Below, in pieces: positions 7,765 to 16,675 of a stretch of DNA of 64,000 nucleotides. The notes under the pieces were generated by a model that did not search any database, had not been told where the DNA came from, and was given only the letters and a program-made list of their open reading frames with translations. Position 1 is the first letter of the stretch. Every line of letters starts with the position of its first letter. A program made the position numbers and the translations under genes. Source of the DNA: Lachnospiraceae bacterium (GTDB taxonomy: Bacteria > Bacillota > Clostridia > Lachnospirales > Lachnospiraceae); NCBI GenBank assembly GCA_016293925.1, contig JAEDCX010000001.1:1-64000 (forward strand), written 5' to 3'.

Positions 7765-9321
7765 CTATACTTCCTTATTACCGGCTTTTCCCCGATGAAG
7801 AATTCGCTTCATCAGTCCAAAATAATATTTGAAGTTTTCATTTCGGAAGAATACGATACAGAACAGCACCGCCGACAGAACCACACATTCCACCAGCCGG
7901 ATGCAAAATCCGATCCATCCTCCCATCCACACAGTATACTCCAGCGCGTAATAGATGCCCACACAGCATACTCCGCAGAAAAGCAGATAGCACAACTGCG
8001 TTACCATATACCGCAGCATTCCTTTTCCGAAATAATCCTTATACAGTACATAAGCCTCTACCCAGAAGGCTACTCCGAGACAGGAAATAATCGTTCCCGC
8101 CCGTACACCAACCGCGCCGAACATCAGCGTCAGCGGAATAGAGAATGCCAGATTCACGATTCCCTCCACCAGTGCCTTATATCGATCCCGCCAGAAAAGA
8201 CCCGCCGCATTCCGGAAAATCAAAACCGTTGTTCGCATACCACTCACGTAGAAATATATGGCAAAAACGATCACCACGGCAAAATCCACTTTCAGATCTG
8301 CGCCAACCCACAGTTCAATAAAGGGCTGCAGCAGACAGGTCAGACAGATAAATCCGAAAAAGTACACCGCGAAATTCAGAAACAGCACCCGCCTGAAAAC
8401 CATCATCGCCTTACCCTTATCCGAATCCGCCACCAGATTCCCAACACTGGCGGTCATGGAATTCATCATTTTCTGGAACACCGTATGAACGGAATTGATA
8501 ATCAGCGTGTAATTGGAGATCAATCCCACAATGTTCAGTCCCATGCAGGTGGAGAGAATCAGGTTATCCGTCGTGTTTACAATCACTTCGCCTACCTTAT
8601 GGAAAACCATCGCCCCCACGTTCTTCTTGATCTCCGCCTTATCCTCCTTGGGAAGAGGGGTAACCTCTTTATCTTTCAAAAAAGGATGCATCTTATCCGC
8701 AATTTTGGAGATTACAATGTTTTCAACCCTGGTGCAGACAATCTGTACCACCAGATAAACAATAAAGTTATGGGTCAATACGAGGAACAGAATCTGCAGG
8801 AGTTTCACTGCCACGTTCCGAATTGTCTGGGAAGCGGTGGAGATATACTCATCCTGACAGCTTACGATAAAGATTCTCTTGTAGGAATAGAAATACGAGA
8901 TACCCGAATCCAGTACGTACAACAGATAGATGATATGGATGTAGGGGATATCCGGCATATCCTTAATCAGATAGTGCAGGAAAGGAGTCAGTGCCGCGCC
9001 CGCAATCAGAATAAAGCAGCCGATCACCTCATACACCCGCTTGAACAGCTGCATGATGGATTTGATCTTCTCATAATTCTTCTCCGCAATCGGCCGGTAA
9101 AGCGCATAGGTTATTGCCGTTCCCACGCCAAGTTCCGACAGGGACAGCAGAGAGAGGATATTCGAGAACAGTCCGTTTAGGCCCAGATATTCTGTTGCCA
9201 GAACATGGACGAATACCGTTCTGTTTATCATCTGCAATATAAGTGTGATAAAATACGAACCCACTCCAAATACGGCATTTCTGGCGCTTTTGGCGGTTCT
9301 TCCTTTCATTTCTGATGCCAT
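7765..9321 (-). CDS. Wzx-type polysaccharide flippase
   Basis: A 518-residue, strongly hydrophobic protein with about 12-14 predicted membrane segments. It has the MATE/oligosaccharide-translocase look of Wzx proteins, including an early GVGSYFITLILQMINRTVF segment, the FSNILSLLSLSELGVGTAI stretch and a central cytoplasmic lysine-rich loop. Wzx proteins carry lipid-linked repeat units across the membrane. The start at 9321 (MASEMKGRTAKS) follows GGGAG by eight bases and avoids a long unconserved extension to 9417. It lies between two GT2 genes. Its presence with a Wzy-like protein and a Wzz-like co-polymerase points to a Wzx/Wzy-dependent polymer. Confidence 0.88.
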   Translation of the reverse strand: MASEMKGRTAKSARNAVFGVGSYFITLILQMINRTVFVHVLATEYLGLNGLFSNILSLLSLSELGVGTAITYALYRPIAEKNYEKIKSIMQLFKRVYEVIGCFILIAGAALTPFLHYLIKDMPDIPYIHIIYLLYVLDSGISYFYSYKRIFIVSCQDEYISTASQTIRNVAVKLLQILFLVLTHNFIVYLVVQIVCTRVENIVISKIADKMHPFLKDKEVTPLPKEDKAEIKKNVGAMVFHKVGEVIVNTTDNLILSTCMGLNIVGLISNYTLIINSVHTVFQKMMNSMTASVGNLVADSDKGKAMMVFRRVLFLNFAVYFFGFICLTCLLQPFIELWVGADLKVDFAVVIVFAIYFYVSGMRTTVLIFRNAAGLFWRDRYKALVEGIVNLAFSIPLTLMFGAVGVRAGTIISCLGVAFWVEAYVLYKDYFGKGMLRYMVTQLCYLLFCGVCCVGIYYALEYTVWMGGWIGFCIRLVECVVLSAVLFCIVFFRNENFKYYFGLMKRILHRGKAGNKEV

Positions 9322-9338
9322 CGTTTTTCTCCCGGATA

Positions 9339-10340
9339 TTAATCTTTCTTTCCGTGCTTCCGTCCCTGTATCAGCTGATAAGCCCACGGGAAACAATAGA
9401 ACAGCCGGTTCATCCACTTCGTCTTGCCGTTAACCCGTTTTCCCGCACGATATTCCTTATATTTCTGCCGATACAGTTGAACATACTCCCGTTTCTTACC
9501 GGCGTCCCCTGTTACAACATATGCTTTTTTTATAACATTCAATGCCCGGGTAACCCCGTGGACAATATAGGTTTCCTTGGCATTTTCCTGAATCAGATAA
9601 TCTGCTCTGTCGGAGTACACCCGAACCCGGTTCATACTAAGATCAATTTCCTTACGAAACCGGTCCATAATGGAATTATCCCGCTGCCTGTAGAAATACA
9701 AGGGATCCGAAATCCGAATCACCCGCCCGTTCTGAAGATAGATTCGTGTCATGTAATATTCATCCTCGTACAGATATCCCTCCTGAAAGGACAGCCTTCT
9801 GAACAATGCAGTACGGAACAGTTTGTTGTTCACGATCACAACACCTACGCCCCATTCGGAGGTTCCAGCAATCAGATCATGCATCAGTCTGTCTCCGTCG
9901 CATTCCGTCACGGAGTTCTCCTCCTGCTCAAACTGTTGTATATATGCTAAATCCGCATTCTGGGGAATATCCCTGTAGTCACACATGACCATATCCGCAG
10001 AATAGTCCACCATTGTCCGATAGAGCCGCTCCACCAATTCCGGATGGCTCAGATCGTCTGAGTCGGAGAACATGAAGTATTCGCCCGATATGCGTTTCAG
10101 CCCTCGGTTTCTTGCTGCTGAGACTCCTCCGTTTGGGTCATGGTACACACGGAATCGGGAATCCTTCCGCACAAAGGCATCACAGATGTCGGATGATCCG
10201 TCCGTAGATCCGTCATCCATCAGCAGAACCTCTATATGATCATAGGTCTGACCCGCAATTGCCTCTAAGCACGCCTGCAAATACGAAGCAACATTATAAA
10301 CTGGTACAATGATCGAGATTAGTGGTTCATTCTCCCTCAT
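9339..10340 (-). CDS. Glycosyltransferase family 2 protein
   Basis: The 333-residue protein begins LISIIVPVYNVASYLQACL, then LLMDDGSTDGSSDICD and MFSDSDDLSHPELV with the DxD metal site. It is typical of GT2 enzymes that build exopolysaccharide repeat units on the cytoplasmic face. The start at 10340 follows an AAAGGAG site. It is the first gene of a three-gene minus-strand unit, transcribed away from the plus-strand GT2 gene at 10434. The substrate is not identifiable. Confidence 0.9.
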   Translation of the reverse strand: MRENEPLISIIVPVYNVASYLQACLEAIAGQTYDHIEVLLMDDGSTDGSSDICDAFVRKDSRFRVYHDPNGGVSAARNRGLKRISGEYFMFSDSDDLSHPELVERLYRTMVDYSADMVMCDYRDIPQNADLAYIQQFEQEENSVTECDGDRLMHDLIAGTSEWGVGVVIVNNKLFRTALFRRLSFQEGYLYEDEYYMTRIYLQNGRVIRISDPLYFYRQRDNSIMDRFRKEIDLSMNRVRVYSDRADYLIQENAKETYIVHGVTRALNVIKKAYVVTGDAGKKREYVQLYRQKYKEYRAGKRVNGKTKWMNRLFYCFPWAYQLIQGRKHGKKD

Positions 10341-10366
10341 ATCCTTTCGCTCCTTTCAAAATATCA

Positions 10367-10395
10367 TTGCAAATCAACTGCTTTTTCGGTACAAT
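10367..10395 (+). promoter_or_regulatory. Promoter for the plus-strand GT2 gene
   Basis: TTGCAA, 17-base spacer, TACAAT, 38 bases before the ATG at 10434. This gives the isolated plus-strand glycosyltransferase its own transcription start. Confidence 0.6.
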
Positions 10396-10433
10396 AGCCC
10401 ATATACAACAGTTTTATCGGGCGAGGCAGTCAT

Positions 10434-11444
10434 ATGAATCTTGTATCTATTGTCGTTCCTGTTTACAATGCGGAGAACTATCTGACCGACTGTGTTGACA
10501 GTATTCGTGCTCAGTCTTATCAGAACATAGAGATTATTTTAGTGGATGACGGATCTACCGACACATCCGCTTCCCTTTGTGATCAGTTGGGTCAGCTTGA
10601 TCCCCGGATCCGGGTCATCCACAATTCCAATCACGGCGTCAGCAATGCCCGGAACACGGGACTGGATCAGGCAACCGGAGAATATATTCTTTTCGTGGAT
10701 TCAGATGACACCATCTCCCCCAACCTGGTTCGTGACAATCTGGAGGAACTGGTTTCCGATAACAGTGACATCTCTTTGTTCGGATTTCAATATGTATATG
10801 ATACAGTTTCCCGCCGGGAAACCGTTTCCAACACCATCGACCAGACGCTGCATGTGACAGATGACGTATTCTTCCAACAGCATTTTGCCGATCTGTATGA
10901 GCGGGAATGGATGAACTGTCCCTGGAACAAACTCATCCGAAGAAGCATTCTCACTGAAAACGGAATTCGCTTCCCGGAGAAGTATTCTATCTGTGAAGAT
11001 ATGATCTTCTCTGTTTGTGTCATCCGTCAGTGCAAATCCATTGTCTTACTCAGCGGCACATATTACAAGTATTGCCTTCGCTCCACGGATTCTCTGGTTA
11101 CAAAATACCACAGTCACCATTTCGAAGCCCTGTCCGAGCATTATCGTCTCGTCAGCGACTATTGCGCCGGATATCCGTCTAATGCGGTCGTGCAGAACAC
11201 CATTCGATCCCGCTATGTAAGCAGCTCCATCGCATATATCAAACGAATTGTGAACGCCCCTTCCCTGTCTGGGAAACAGAAGCGGAAACAGATTCGTTCT
11301 CTGCTCCATGATTCTCTGTTCTGCTCTGTTCGGAGACAGACGCGGAATGTCCGTCAGAAAAGGGTTACCTATGCGCTGGTAAGAATGCGTGCCACCCTTC
11401 TCCTCTACTGGATGTATACCTTACAGCGGAAGTTGCACGGATAG
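10434..11444 (+). CDS. Glycosyltransferase family 2 protein
   Basis: A 336-residue GT2 enzyme: VSIVVPVYNAENYLTDCVD, ILVDDGSTDTSASLCD and LFVDSDDTISP. It is the only glycosyltransferase of the locus on the plus strand and sits alone between two divergently or convergently oriented units. Its stop codon is one base from the stop of the convergent leader-protease gene, with no terminator between them, so antisense overlap of the two transcripts is likely. The acceptor is unknown. Its position between lasso and polysaccharide genes makes a role in either pathway possible. Confidence 0.9.
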   Translation: MNLVSIVVPVYNAENYLTDCVDSIRAQSYQNIEIILVDDGSTDTSASLCDQLGQLDPRIRVIHNSNHGVSNARNTGLDQATGEYILFVDSDDTISPNLVRDNLEELVSDNSDISLFGFQYVYDTVSRRETVSNTIDQTLHVTDDVFFQQHFADLYEREWMNCPWNKLIRRSILTENGIRFPEKYSICEDMIFSVCVIRQCKSIVLLSGTYYKYCLRSTDSLVTKYHSHHFEALSEHYRLVSDYCAGYPSNAVVQNTIRSRYVSSSIAYIKRIVNAPSLSGKQKRKQIRSLLHDSLFCSVRRQTRNVRQKRVTYALVRMRATLLLYWMYTLQRKLHG

Positions 11445-11445
11445 G

Positions 11446-11892
11446 TCAGAACGCGGTGAACTTCGCCACCATTCCGTACCCTTCCCCATTTCCGCCGGAT
11501 ACATACATCTCTCCACACCGGATCCAGGCATGGGCTAACATTTTGTTCTCGTCCATCCTGCATCCCAGATACAGCGTCGAATTAATCTTTTTCCGTTTCA
11601 ACAGTCGTTGTGCCACCAGTGCTCTCACCAGGCATTTACTCTCCCAGGCAGTTCTGGAACATATGGTATTCACTGCGTAGGAAACCCTATGCGCATACCG
11701 GTAAACCTCCACTGGTTCCTTATCCGGTGACTCCTGTCCCTCCACCCCGAACCGTTTCTGAAGCTCCGTGGTATGATCACTATACTTCAGTATCATTCTC
11801 CGATATCTGGCAGACAGGAAAAACGCCCGAATCAGCAGGGGCTTATATTTACTGTATCTCACAAACCGTAATAATTTCCCAATGCTTTTCAT
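11446..11892 (-). CDS. Lasso peptide B2 leader protease (transglutaminase fold)
   Basis: The 148-residue protein matches the Transglut_core3 family of lasso B2 proteases. The catalytic Cys87 is in TAWESKCLVRALVAQRLL, and His121 in MLAHAWIRCGEMYVSGG. Length and spacing are normal for stand-alone B2 proteins. B2 cleaves the leader after the B1/RRE protein has bound it, releasing the N-terminus for ring closure. It is the last gene of the large polysaccharide operon, nine bases after the nucleotidyltransferase gene and over 5 kb from the precursor and cyclase. The start at 11892 has only a weak AGGT site, so translation may depend on coupling to the upstream gene. Confidence 0.87.
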   Translation of the reverse strand: MKSIGKLLRFVRYSKYKPLLIRAFFLSARYRRMILKYSDHTTELQKRFGVEGQESPDKEPVEVYRYAHRVSYAVNTICSRTAWESKCLVRALVAQRLLKRKKINSTLYLGCRMDENKMLAHAWIRCGEMYVSGGNGEGYGMVAKFTAF

Positions 11893-11901
11893 ACAGACAA
11901 C

Positions 11902-13062
11902 CTATTTCTGAAATTTTAAATTCATGTTCTGATATATCCTGGTAATGCGCATGATGCTGTCATCGTCAATCGTTTTCAACATCTCCACCTTCTTCTCACC
12001 CTTGTGACGGAACACACCGTTGAATCCTCTTTTTACCCACATAAACGGCAACACATACGGGTGCTTTTTCAGGAAGGGATAATACTCTACCATATAATCG
12101 TAGGGTGGAAACAGATACCATCTCTTCAGTTTGGCGGAATAGTCTTTCGTGTTCCCGGACTTCTGAAATGCATACTTGTTCCAGATACCGTTTTCATCCT
12201 TCCCGTATATTCCGCTGAACACCATATAATCAAAAAGATCATCATACAGTTCGGAACTTTCCTTGTGATCAAGCCAGATGAAGGCCAATGTTGACATATG
12301 TTCATGGAAATCGTACAGTCCCAGTTTCCGGAAAACCTCCCCAATATATTCCATATCCATCCGGGAACCATATAAATCCAGATACACCTTGATATCAATC
12401 AGATTCCGTACGCCACAGCCCATTTTGTAAAAATGTCTGGCCATATGCGCAATCATGTAGATATAGAAGTCGTCCACACTGAACTGATAGGTGTACGCAC
12501 AGTTCTCCTTCAGATTGCGGTTCTTCAGATCCAGGAAATACTCGTACTGCGTTCTGTCGGTTGTCTTGTCATAGAGGGCGTTATGAATCTCCACAACAAT
12601 TCCTTCCTCATTCCGATAGACAAAATGATGCTTCACATCCTGTACAAGCGTATACCCCAAACTCTCCATAACCGCTCTGCATTCTGCAGCAGAATTCTGA
12701 TCCACAAGAATATCAATATCTCCCATATCCCGAAGATTCGGAGACGGATACATCTGCTTCATGCAGATTCCTTTCATGGGCTGATTCACAATCCCGGCTT
12801 CTTCAAATCTGCGCTCCATCTCTTTCCCCGCAAAAACCTGCCGCATTGTGCGATAGAGGCTCTGTCGCAGACCACTCCTCAACTGCTCCTTTTTCTCCTC
12901 CGGAATATCCTCCTGAACCAGAGCAGTGAACAGAATCCCCTGCATCTGGTTGGTATAGGCTAACCGAATCAACACATCAATATCGGTACGTAACGTATAT
13001 TGTTCTTTTTTCCCCAAGGCCGCATTCACCAAATACGACAAATCATTCGCCAGATCGTTCAT
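11902..13062 (-). CDS. NTP_transf_5 family nucleotidyltransferase
   Basis: A 386-residue protein of the nucleotidyltransferase family often found beside firmicute lasso genes. The metal-binding motif is RDMGDIDILVD at 111-121 (Asp115 and Asp117), followed by a VVEIHNAL strand. The rest is helical with many Tyr, Arg and Lys residues. In the pseudomycoidin pathway a related protein (PsmN) adds sugars to the phosphorylated C-terminal Ser of the precursor, so a similar tail modification is a reasonable inference here. The start at 13062 overlaps the upstream stop as ATGA, which indicates translational coupling. In-frame codons further upstream lie inside the neighbouring gene. Confidence 0.85.
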   Translation of the reverse strand: MNDLANDLSYLVNAALGKKEQYTLRTDIDVLIRLAYTNQMQGILFTALVQEDIPEEKKEQLRSGLRQSLYRTMRQVFAGKEMERRFEEAGIVNQPMKGICMKQMYPSPNLRDMGDIDILVDQNSAAECRAVMESLGYTLVQDVKHHFVYRNEEGIVVEIHNALYDKTTDRTQYEYFLDLKNRNLKENCAYTYQFSVDDFYIYMIAHMARHFYKMGCGVRNLIDIKVYLDLYGSRMDMEYIGEVFRKLGLYDFHEHMSTLAFIWLDHKESSELYDDLFDYMVFSGIYGKDENGIWNKYAFQKSGNTKDYSAKLKRWYLFPPYDYMVEYYPFLKKHPYVLPFMWVKRGFNGVFRHKGEKKVEMLKTIDDDSIMRITRIYQNMNLKFQK

Positions 13063-14420
13063 CGTTCCGATTGTCCCCCCCATTTCCGACTATCACTGAT
13101 CTCAAAGGACAGTGCAAAGAATATAGCAATCACCGAATACACAAATTTCAACGTCTGAAGAGCATCCACCCACCACAGATTCAGGAAGTAGCAAAACGTA
13201 CCTACCAGAATCAGCTTCTGCAACGCCAATCTGTTGCAGAATGTTTGTCGGATGAAGTATACAAACGTTGACAATATAAAAATAGCATAACTAATCATTC
13301 CCGGATATGCATACTTAATATATTGATGAATGTAATAATTGTCAATGGAACGGATAAAATACCCGTCAATTGCCACCGAGAATGGTTTTTTGCTTCCCCG
13401 CCCCACCAACGGATGCAACCAGTCCAGCGTGAAAATGCGAGGCAGAAGATCCCTGTAGTTGGAGCTATCCGTATATTTGGTAGCATCCCCACCGTACTGC
13501 ACAGAGAGATTGGTTCCCAAAATCTGATCCAGAACGCTGGTAATGGATAACAGAATGGTTCTTGCAATGTTTGTGTGAGAAAAAAGAAGCAGATATCCGC
13601 CTAACACCACAATGCCGGCAAAGATAATCAGCATACTTTTCTTAATGCTGTCCCGGTCACTGATCAGCAGAATCAACCCAATCTCCAGAGCAGCGACTCC
13701 CAGTGTGGAACGTGAGCCGGTAAGCACAACATTCACCAGCAGAAGAATCAGTAGCACCGGTCGCTGAAACAGAAATACTTTCTTACGCCGATAGTCGTAA
13801 GATGCCAACGCCAGGAAAAGAAGCAACAGCAATCCGTAACCAAGTGCATGCTGACAGGGACCCATGATCCGGTACTGTCCGGAACGGTATGAATTTCCCG
13901 CAACGGTTCTCATCGTCCGAAGAAATCTCAGCATGAGAGATTCCTTCGCCACATATTCCACCAGGCCATAGACGGATAGAATATATGCGCAGATCATCGT
14001 CCACCGGATAGCCCGGTTATACCCAATCACAAACCGTACTCCGTAGATCACGAAAAAGAATGTCAGAATCTCCATGAACGGAAGGAAGAAAGTATTGATA
14101 TCTGCCCGCAGAACCATGGTATATCCGCATACCGCCAGATAGAGTAGCAGAGGAATCAATACCCCCTTTGCCCTAAAGCAGGTATATACGAAATGTGTCA
14201 GAATCCGTGGATTCAGAATCATATACAGGAGGAGCAGAATGTCTGCGACCCGCGTGCAGGTAAAGTCAAACAGGATGTGAACGCCGAAATATTGCGGCAT
14301 CAGAAAAGAAGAAAACCACAGAAACGCATACAACCCAAACAGAACCTTCAAACTTCTCAGTTCGGGTTCTGTGGAGTAATCTCTGTATTTCCTTTGATCC
14401 TTGATTTCTATTCCCTGCAT
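13059..14420 (-). CDS. O-antigen ligase/polymerase (Wzy-like) membrane protein
   Basis: About 453 residues with roughly 11-12 membrane segments. A long extracytoplasmic loop near 290-360 follows the segment VVLTGSRSTLGVAALEIGL, which resembles the conserved core of the O-antigen ligase/Wzy family (PF04932). Such proteins join lipid-linked repeat units into polymer outside the membrane, or ligate glycan to an acceptor. In this Gram-positive setting polymerase is more likely. The start is ambiguous: ATG at 14420 (MQGIEIKDQ) or TTG at 14429, which overlaps the preceding stop. The downstream gene overlaps its stop codon. Confidence 0.8.
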   Translation of the reverse strand: MQGIEIKDQRKYRDYSTEPELRSLKVLFGLYAFLWFSSFLMPQYFGVHILFDFTCTRVADILLLLYMILNPRILTHFVYTCFRAKGVLIPLLLYLAVCGYTMVLRADINTFFLPFMEILTFFFVIYGVRFVIGYNRAIRWTMICAYILSVYGLVEYVAKESLMLRFLRTMRTVAGNSYRSGQYRIMGPCQHALGYGLLLLLFLALASYDYRRKKVFLFQRPVLLILLLVNVVLTGSRSTLGVAALEIGLILLISDRDSIKKSMLIIFAGIVVLGGYLLLFSHTNIARTILLSITSVLDQILGTNLSVQYGGDATKYTDSSNYRDLLPRIFTLDWLHPLVGRGSKKPFSVAIDGYFIRSIDNYYIHQYIKYAYPGMISYAIFILSTFVYFIRQTFCNRLALQKLILVGTFCYFLNLWWVDALQTLKFVYSVIAIFFALSFEISDSRKWGGQSER

Positions 14421-14425
14421 TCCAA

Positions 14426-15016
14426 TCAATTTTCCTTACTGCATAATGTATGATAGAGTTTCCTCAGAATGACCGCCAGCAGACAGCCAATGAATCCGCC
14501 CAGCGTATTACAGAGCAGATCGTCCAATTCGAAATATCCTCTCCCCGTAACAAGCTGAACACATTCGATCAGTAAACTGGATACCAGTGACAGCAGACTA
14601 ACTACCACACACTGTAGCCATGCACGATTCCCGGAGATCACAGTAAACAGGGAAACAAGGAATCCGAACGGCACAAACAGCAAGACATTGAGGACGGAAT
14701 ATAACCGGATCAACCGCGAAAAATCCGTTCCCCCGCTCCACTGACTCCGATGTATGGACAGATCAATCCCTATTCTGCTGCCGGAGCTGCGTCCCAGAAT
14801 CGTCATCTGCAAGATGATGTTCACATATATAATCAGTGCCAGTATCGCAAACATATTGATCGTTCCGATATTCTTCCCGGTTCCGAAGCTGATTCCGATC
14901 AGTATGCCCGAAGCAATCAGAATCATTACCAGCGTCATCACCAGAAATCCGGTAACCGAGATTCCGCCAAACTGCTGCAACGCATGTTCAAAAACATTAT
15001 CCATATCAATCCCCAT
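14426..15016 (-). CDS. VanZ-family membrane protein
   Basis: The 196-residue protein has about five membrane segments and the VanZ-like features NVLLFVPFGFLVSL, SLLIECVQLVTGRGYFELDDL and NTLGGFIGCLL. VanZ-like proteins are common in Gram-positive capsule loci, but their biochemical role is not settled. The start may be 15016 (MGID) or the ATG at 15004, where a GGGGA site fits better. It lies 21 bases after the Wzz-like gene within the polysaccharide operon. Confidence 0.82.
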   Translation of the reverse strand: MGIDMDNVFEHALQQFGGISVTGFLVMTLVMILIASGILIGISFGTGKNIGTINMFAILALIIYVNIILQMTILGRSSGSRIGIDLSIHRSQWSGGTDFSRLIRLYSVLNVLLFVPFGFLVSLFTVISGNRAWLQCVVVSLLSLVSSLLIECVQLVTGRGYFELDDLLCNTLGGFIGCLLAVILRKLYHTLCSKEN

Positions 15017-15037
15017 TCCGCATCACTGTCACAAATC

Positions 15038-15754
15038 CTATTTGGAATAAGGAATCATTCCCAATACATTATCCTTATCCTGCTCACACTGTGCAACACT
15101 GTATACTTTCGTTGAGAAAAACTCTTTCAGGAAAATAACCGCACAAGCCAGGAAGAAGGCAACGCCGGTAAAGAGAAGACAGTATTTTCCCACATTGATT
15201 GTTTTGTACTGCCCATAACTGGTTGCTTCATCCAGTACCTGAACCGAACTCTGCTGCTGTACATCATTGATCGCATCCGCATACGCATTTGCCATTGCAT
15301 TCGTAATCTCTACAATATGCGCCGGCGTGTTATTCACGGTAATCACCCGGATGGAATATCCGAAATATTTGGAATCGGAACTTGCTCCGGACAGGTAGAT
15401 ACTTCCGTTCTTTACCATGGCAGATAACATCTCCGACGTAATACCGAATTCCTGCAGATTCTCCGCTGCCCGGTCACACACACGGGGCGTTCCAAACAAC
15501 TCCGAATATCGGTTCATCAATGTTACACCGGTGGACGAATCCTCCTCCGAACCGATAACAACACTGTATATTGCGGCTCCGCTGTAATATTTCGTGGAGA
15601 TTCCCACCTTGGCAATGTACAGAAAGGTAGCCAGAAATCCGATCAGTGTAATCATTATCACAATTACTTTTTGTTTCCACAACCGATAAAATGCAATCTT
15701 GATATTCTCAAGAATATCCGTATCCAGTGTTTCAACTTCTCTCATATCCATCAT
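15038..15754 (-). CDS. Wzz/CpsC-type chain-length regulator
   Basis: The 238-residue protein has the polysaccharide co-polymerase plan. A short cytoplasmic N-terminus is followed by a membrane segment (KVIVIMITLIGFLATFLYIA), an extracellular domain of about 120 residues, and a second membrane segment near the C-terminus (LLFTGVAFFLACAVIFL). In Gram-positive CpsC/CpsD systems this protein activates a partner tyrosine kinase and sets chain length; the kinase relative is two genes upstream. The Pro-rich motif usual near the second membrane helix is weak. Two in-frame ATG codons follow the chosen start within nine bases, so the exact N-terminus is uncertain. Confidence 0.82.
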   Translation of the reverse strand: MMDMREVETLDTDILENIKIAFYRLWKQKVIVIMITLIGFLATFLYIAKVGISTKYYSGAAIYSVVIGSEEDSSTGVTLMNRYSELFGTPRVCDRAAENLQEFGITSEMLSAMVKNGSIYLSGASSDSKYFGYSIRVITVNNTPAHIVEITNAMANAYADAINDVQQQSSVQVLDEATSYGQYKTINVGKYCLLFTGVAFFLACAVIFLKEFFSTKVYSVAQCEQDKDNVLGMIPYSK

Positions 15755-15763
15755 TCCGCCCCC

Positions 15764-16675
15764 TTATCTTCTTCTCTTACTCAATATATAGATCACCACA
15801 AAAGAGATCAGTAATATCGTAATTCCTGCGATTGCAAGCAGCGCCAGTTTATTTATCCCGGCGTTGTCCTGAACGGAGAGATCCCCCCATCCGCCCTGAC
15901 TGTTGGACGAATGTCCCTCTTCCACCGTGACGTTGGATGAATCCACCAGAAATGCTTTTTTCTGGCCGGTAATATCCGAATACTGCAAATAGATCTCAAC
16001 CGGAACCTGTCCTGCTTCGGTAAAGGATACTGATGTTTTCTGGGTTTTGGTTGCTCCTGCAGTCAGAATTCCGATAAAGTTGCTGGAAAGCGGTACTCCG
16101 TTGGACGTAACGATAACCGATACATTCGACACATTGTCCTCCCCCAGTATTTTGAAAGTGACGGAGGCATCCAGCTGTTCTCCTTTTCCGACCGAACTCG
16201 GAATACTGGATTCCAGAATCAGAAACGGGGAATCCGACCCGCAGGGAATGGAGAGGTACGCTGTCTGTGACTTTGCATCCGAGAATACATCCACAACAAA
16301 TTCCACCGTGTCATACTCGTATGAAGCATCCACTGTATATTCTACCTCAAAGGAAACTGTTTCTCCGGCGGGAATTGTACCGATGAAATACTGTCCCGTT
16401 GTGCCGAATTTCGGGAGTAACCCTTTTGAGGTCATCAACTGTAGGTACACATTTTCCACATTGATCTCCTGGCTGTAATTCGTCAGTTGCAACGTAAGTG
16501 TAACGGATTCTCCACGGACAAGCTGGGTGGTTTCTCCCTTGGAATCTGAAATTGAGTATCCGGAAAGCAGCAATACTGCCTCATCAGCAGCCTGTACTGT
16601 GGGTACAGTTCTCAAAAAGACAAGCACAATAAGAATTGTCAGCAGTCCCGCAAATACTTTTATCCTTTTTCTCAT
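15764..16675 (-). CDS. Secreted CARDB-like protein with C-terminal membrane anchor
   Basis: A 303-residue protein with a signal peptide (RKRIKVFAGLLTILIVLVFL, cleavage probably after VQA near residue 29). Two tandem beta-rich modules follow, each containing a stretch like SVTLTLQLTNYSQ or DASVTFKILGEDNVS, resembling CARDB/NEW3 immunoglobulin-like adhesion modules. It ends with a membrane helix and the charged tail LSKRRR, so the beta domains would face outward. It is encoded between the Wzz-like and BY-kinase-like genes and overlaps the latter as ATGA. A role in polymer assembly or attachment at the cell surface is inferred from position only. Confidence 0.7.
   Translation of the reverse strand: MRKRIKVFAGLLTILIVLVFLRTVPTVQAADEAVLLLSGYSISDSKGETTQLVRGESVTLTLQLTNYSQEINVENVYLQLMTSKGLLPKFGTTGQYFIGTIPAGETVSFEVEYTVDASYEYDTVEFVVDVFSDAKSQTAYLSIPCGSDSPFLILESSIPSSVGKGEQLDASVTFKILGEDNVSNVSVIVTSNGVPLSSNFIGILTAGATKTQKTSVSFTEAGQVPVEIYLQYSDITGQKKAFLVDSSNVTVEEGHSSNSQGGWGDLSVQDNAGINKLALLAIAGITILLISFVVIYILSKRRR

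Noticed and set aside
7795..9180. 461-residue plus-strand ORF
   Set aside because: Antisense to the flippase gene, with a His/Arg/Gln-rich composition unlike real proteins and no domain.
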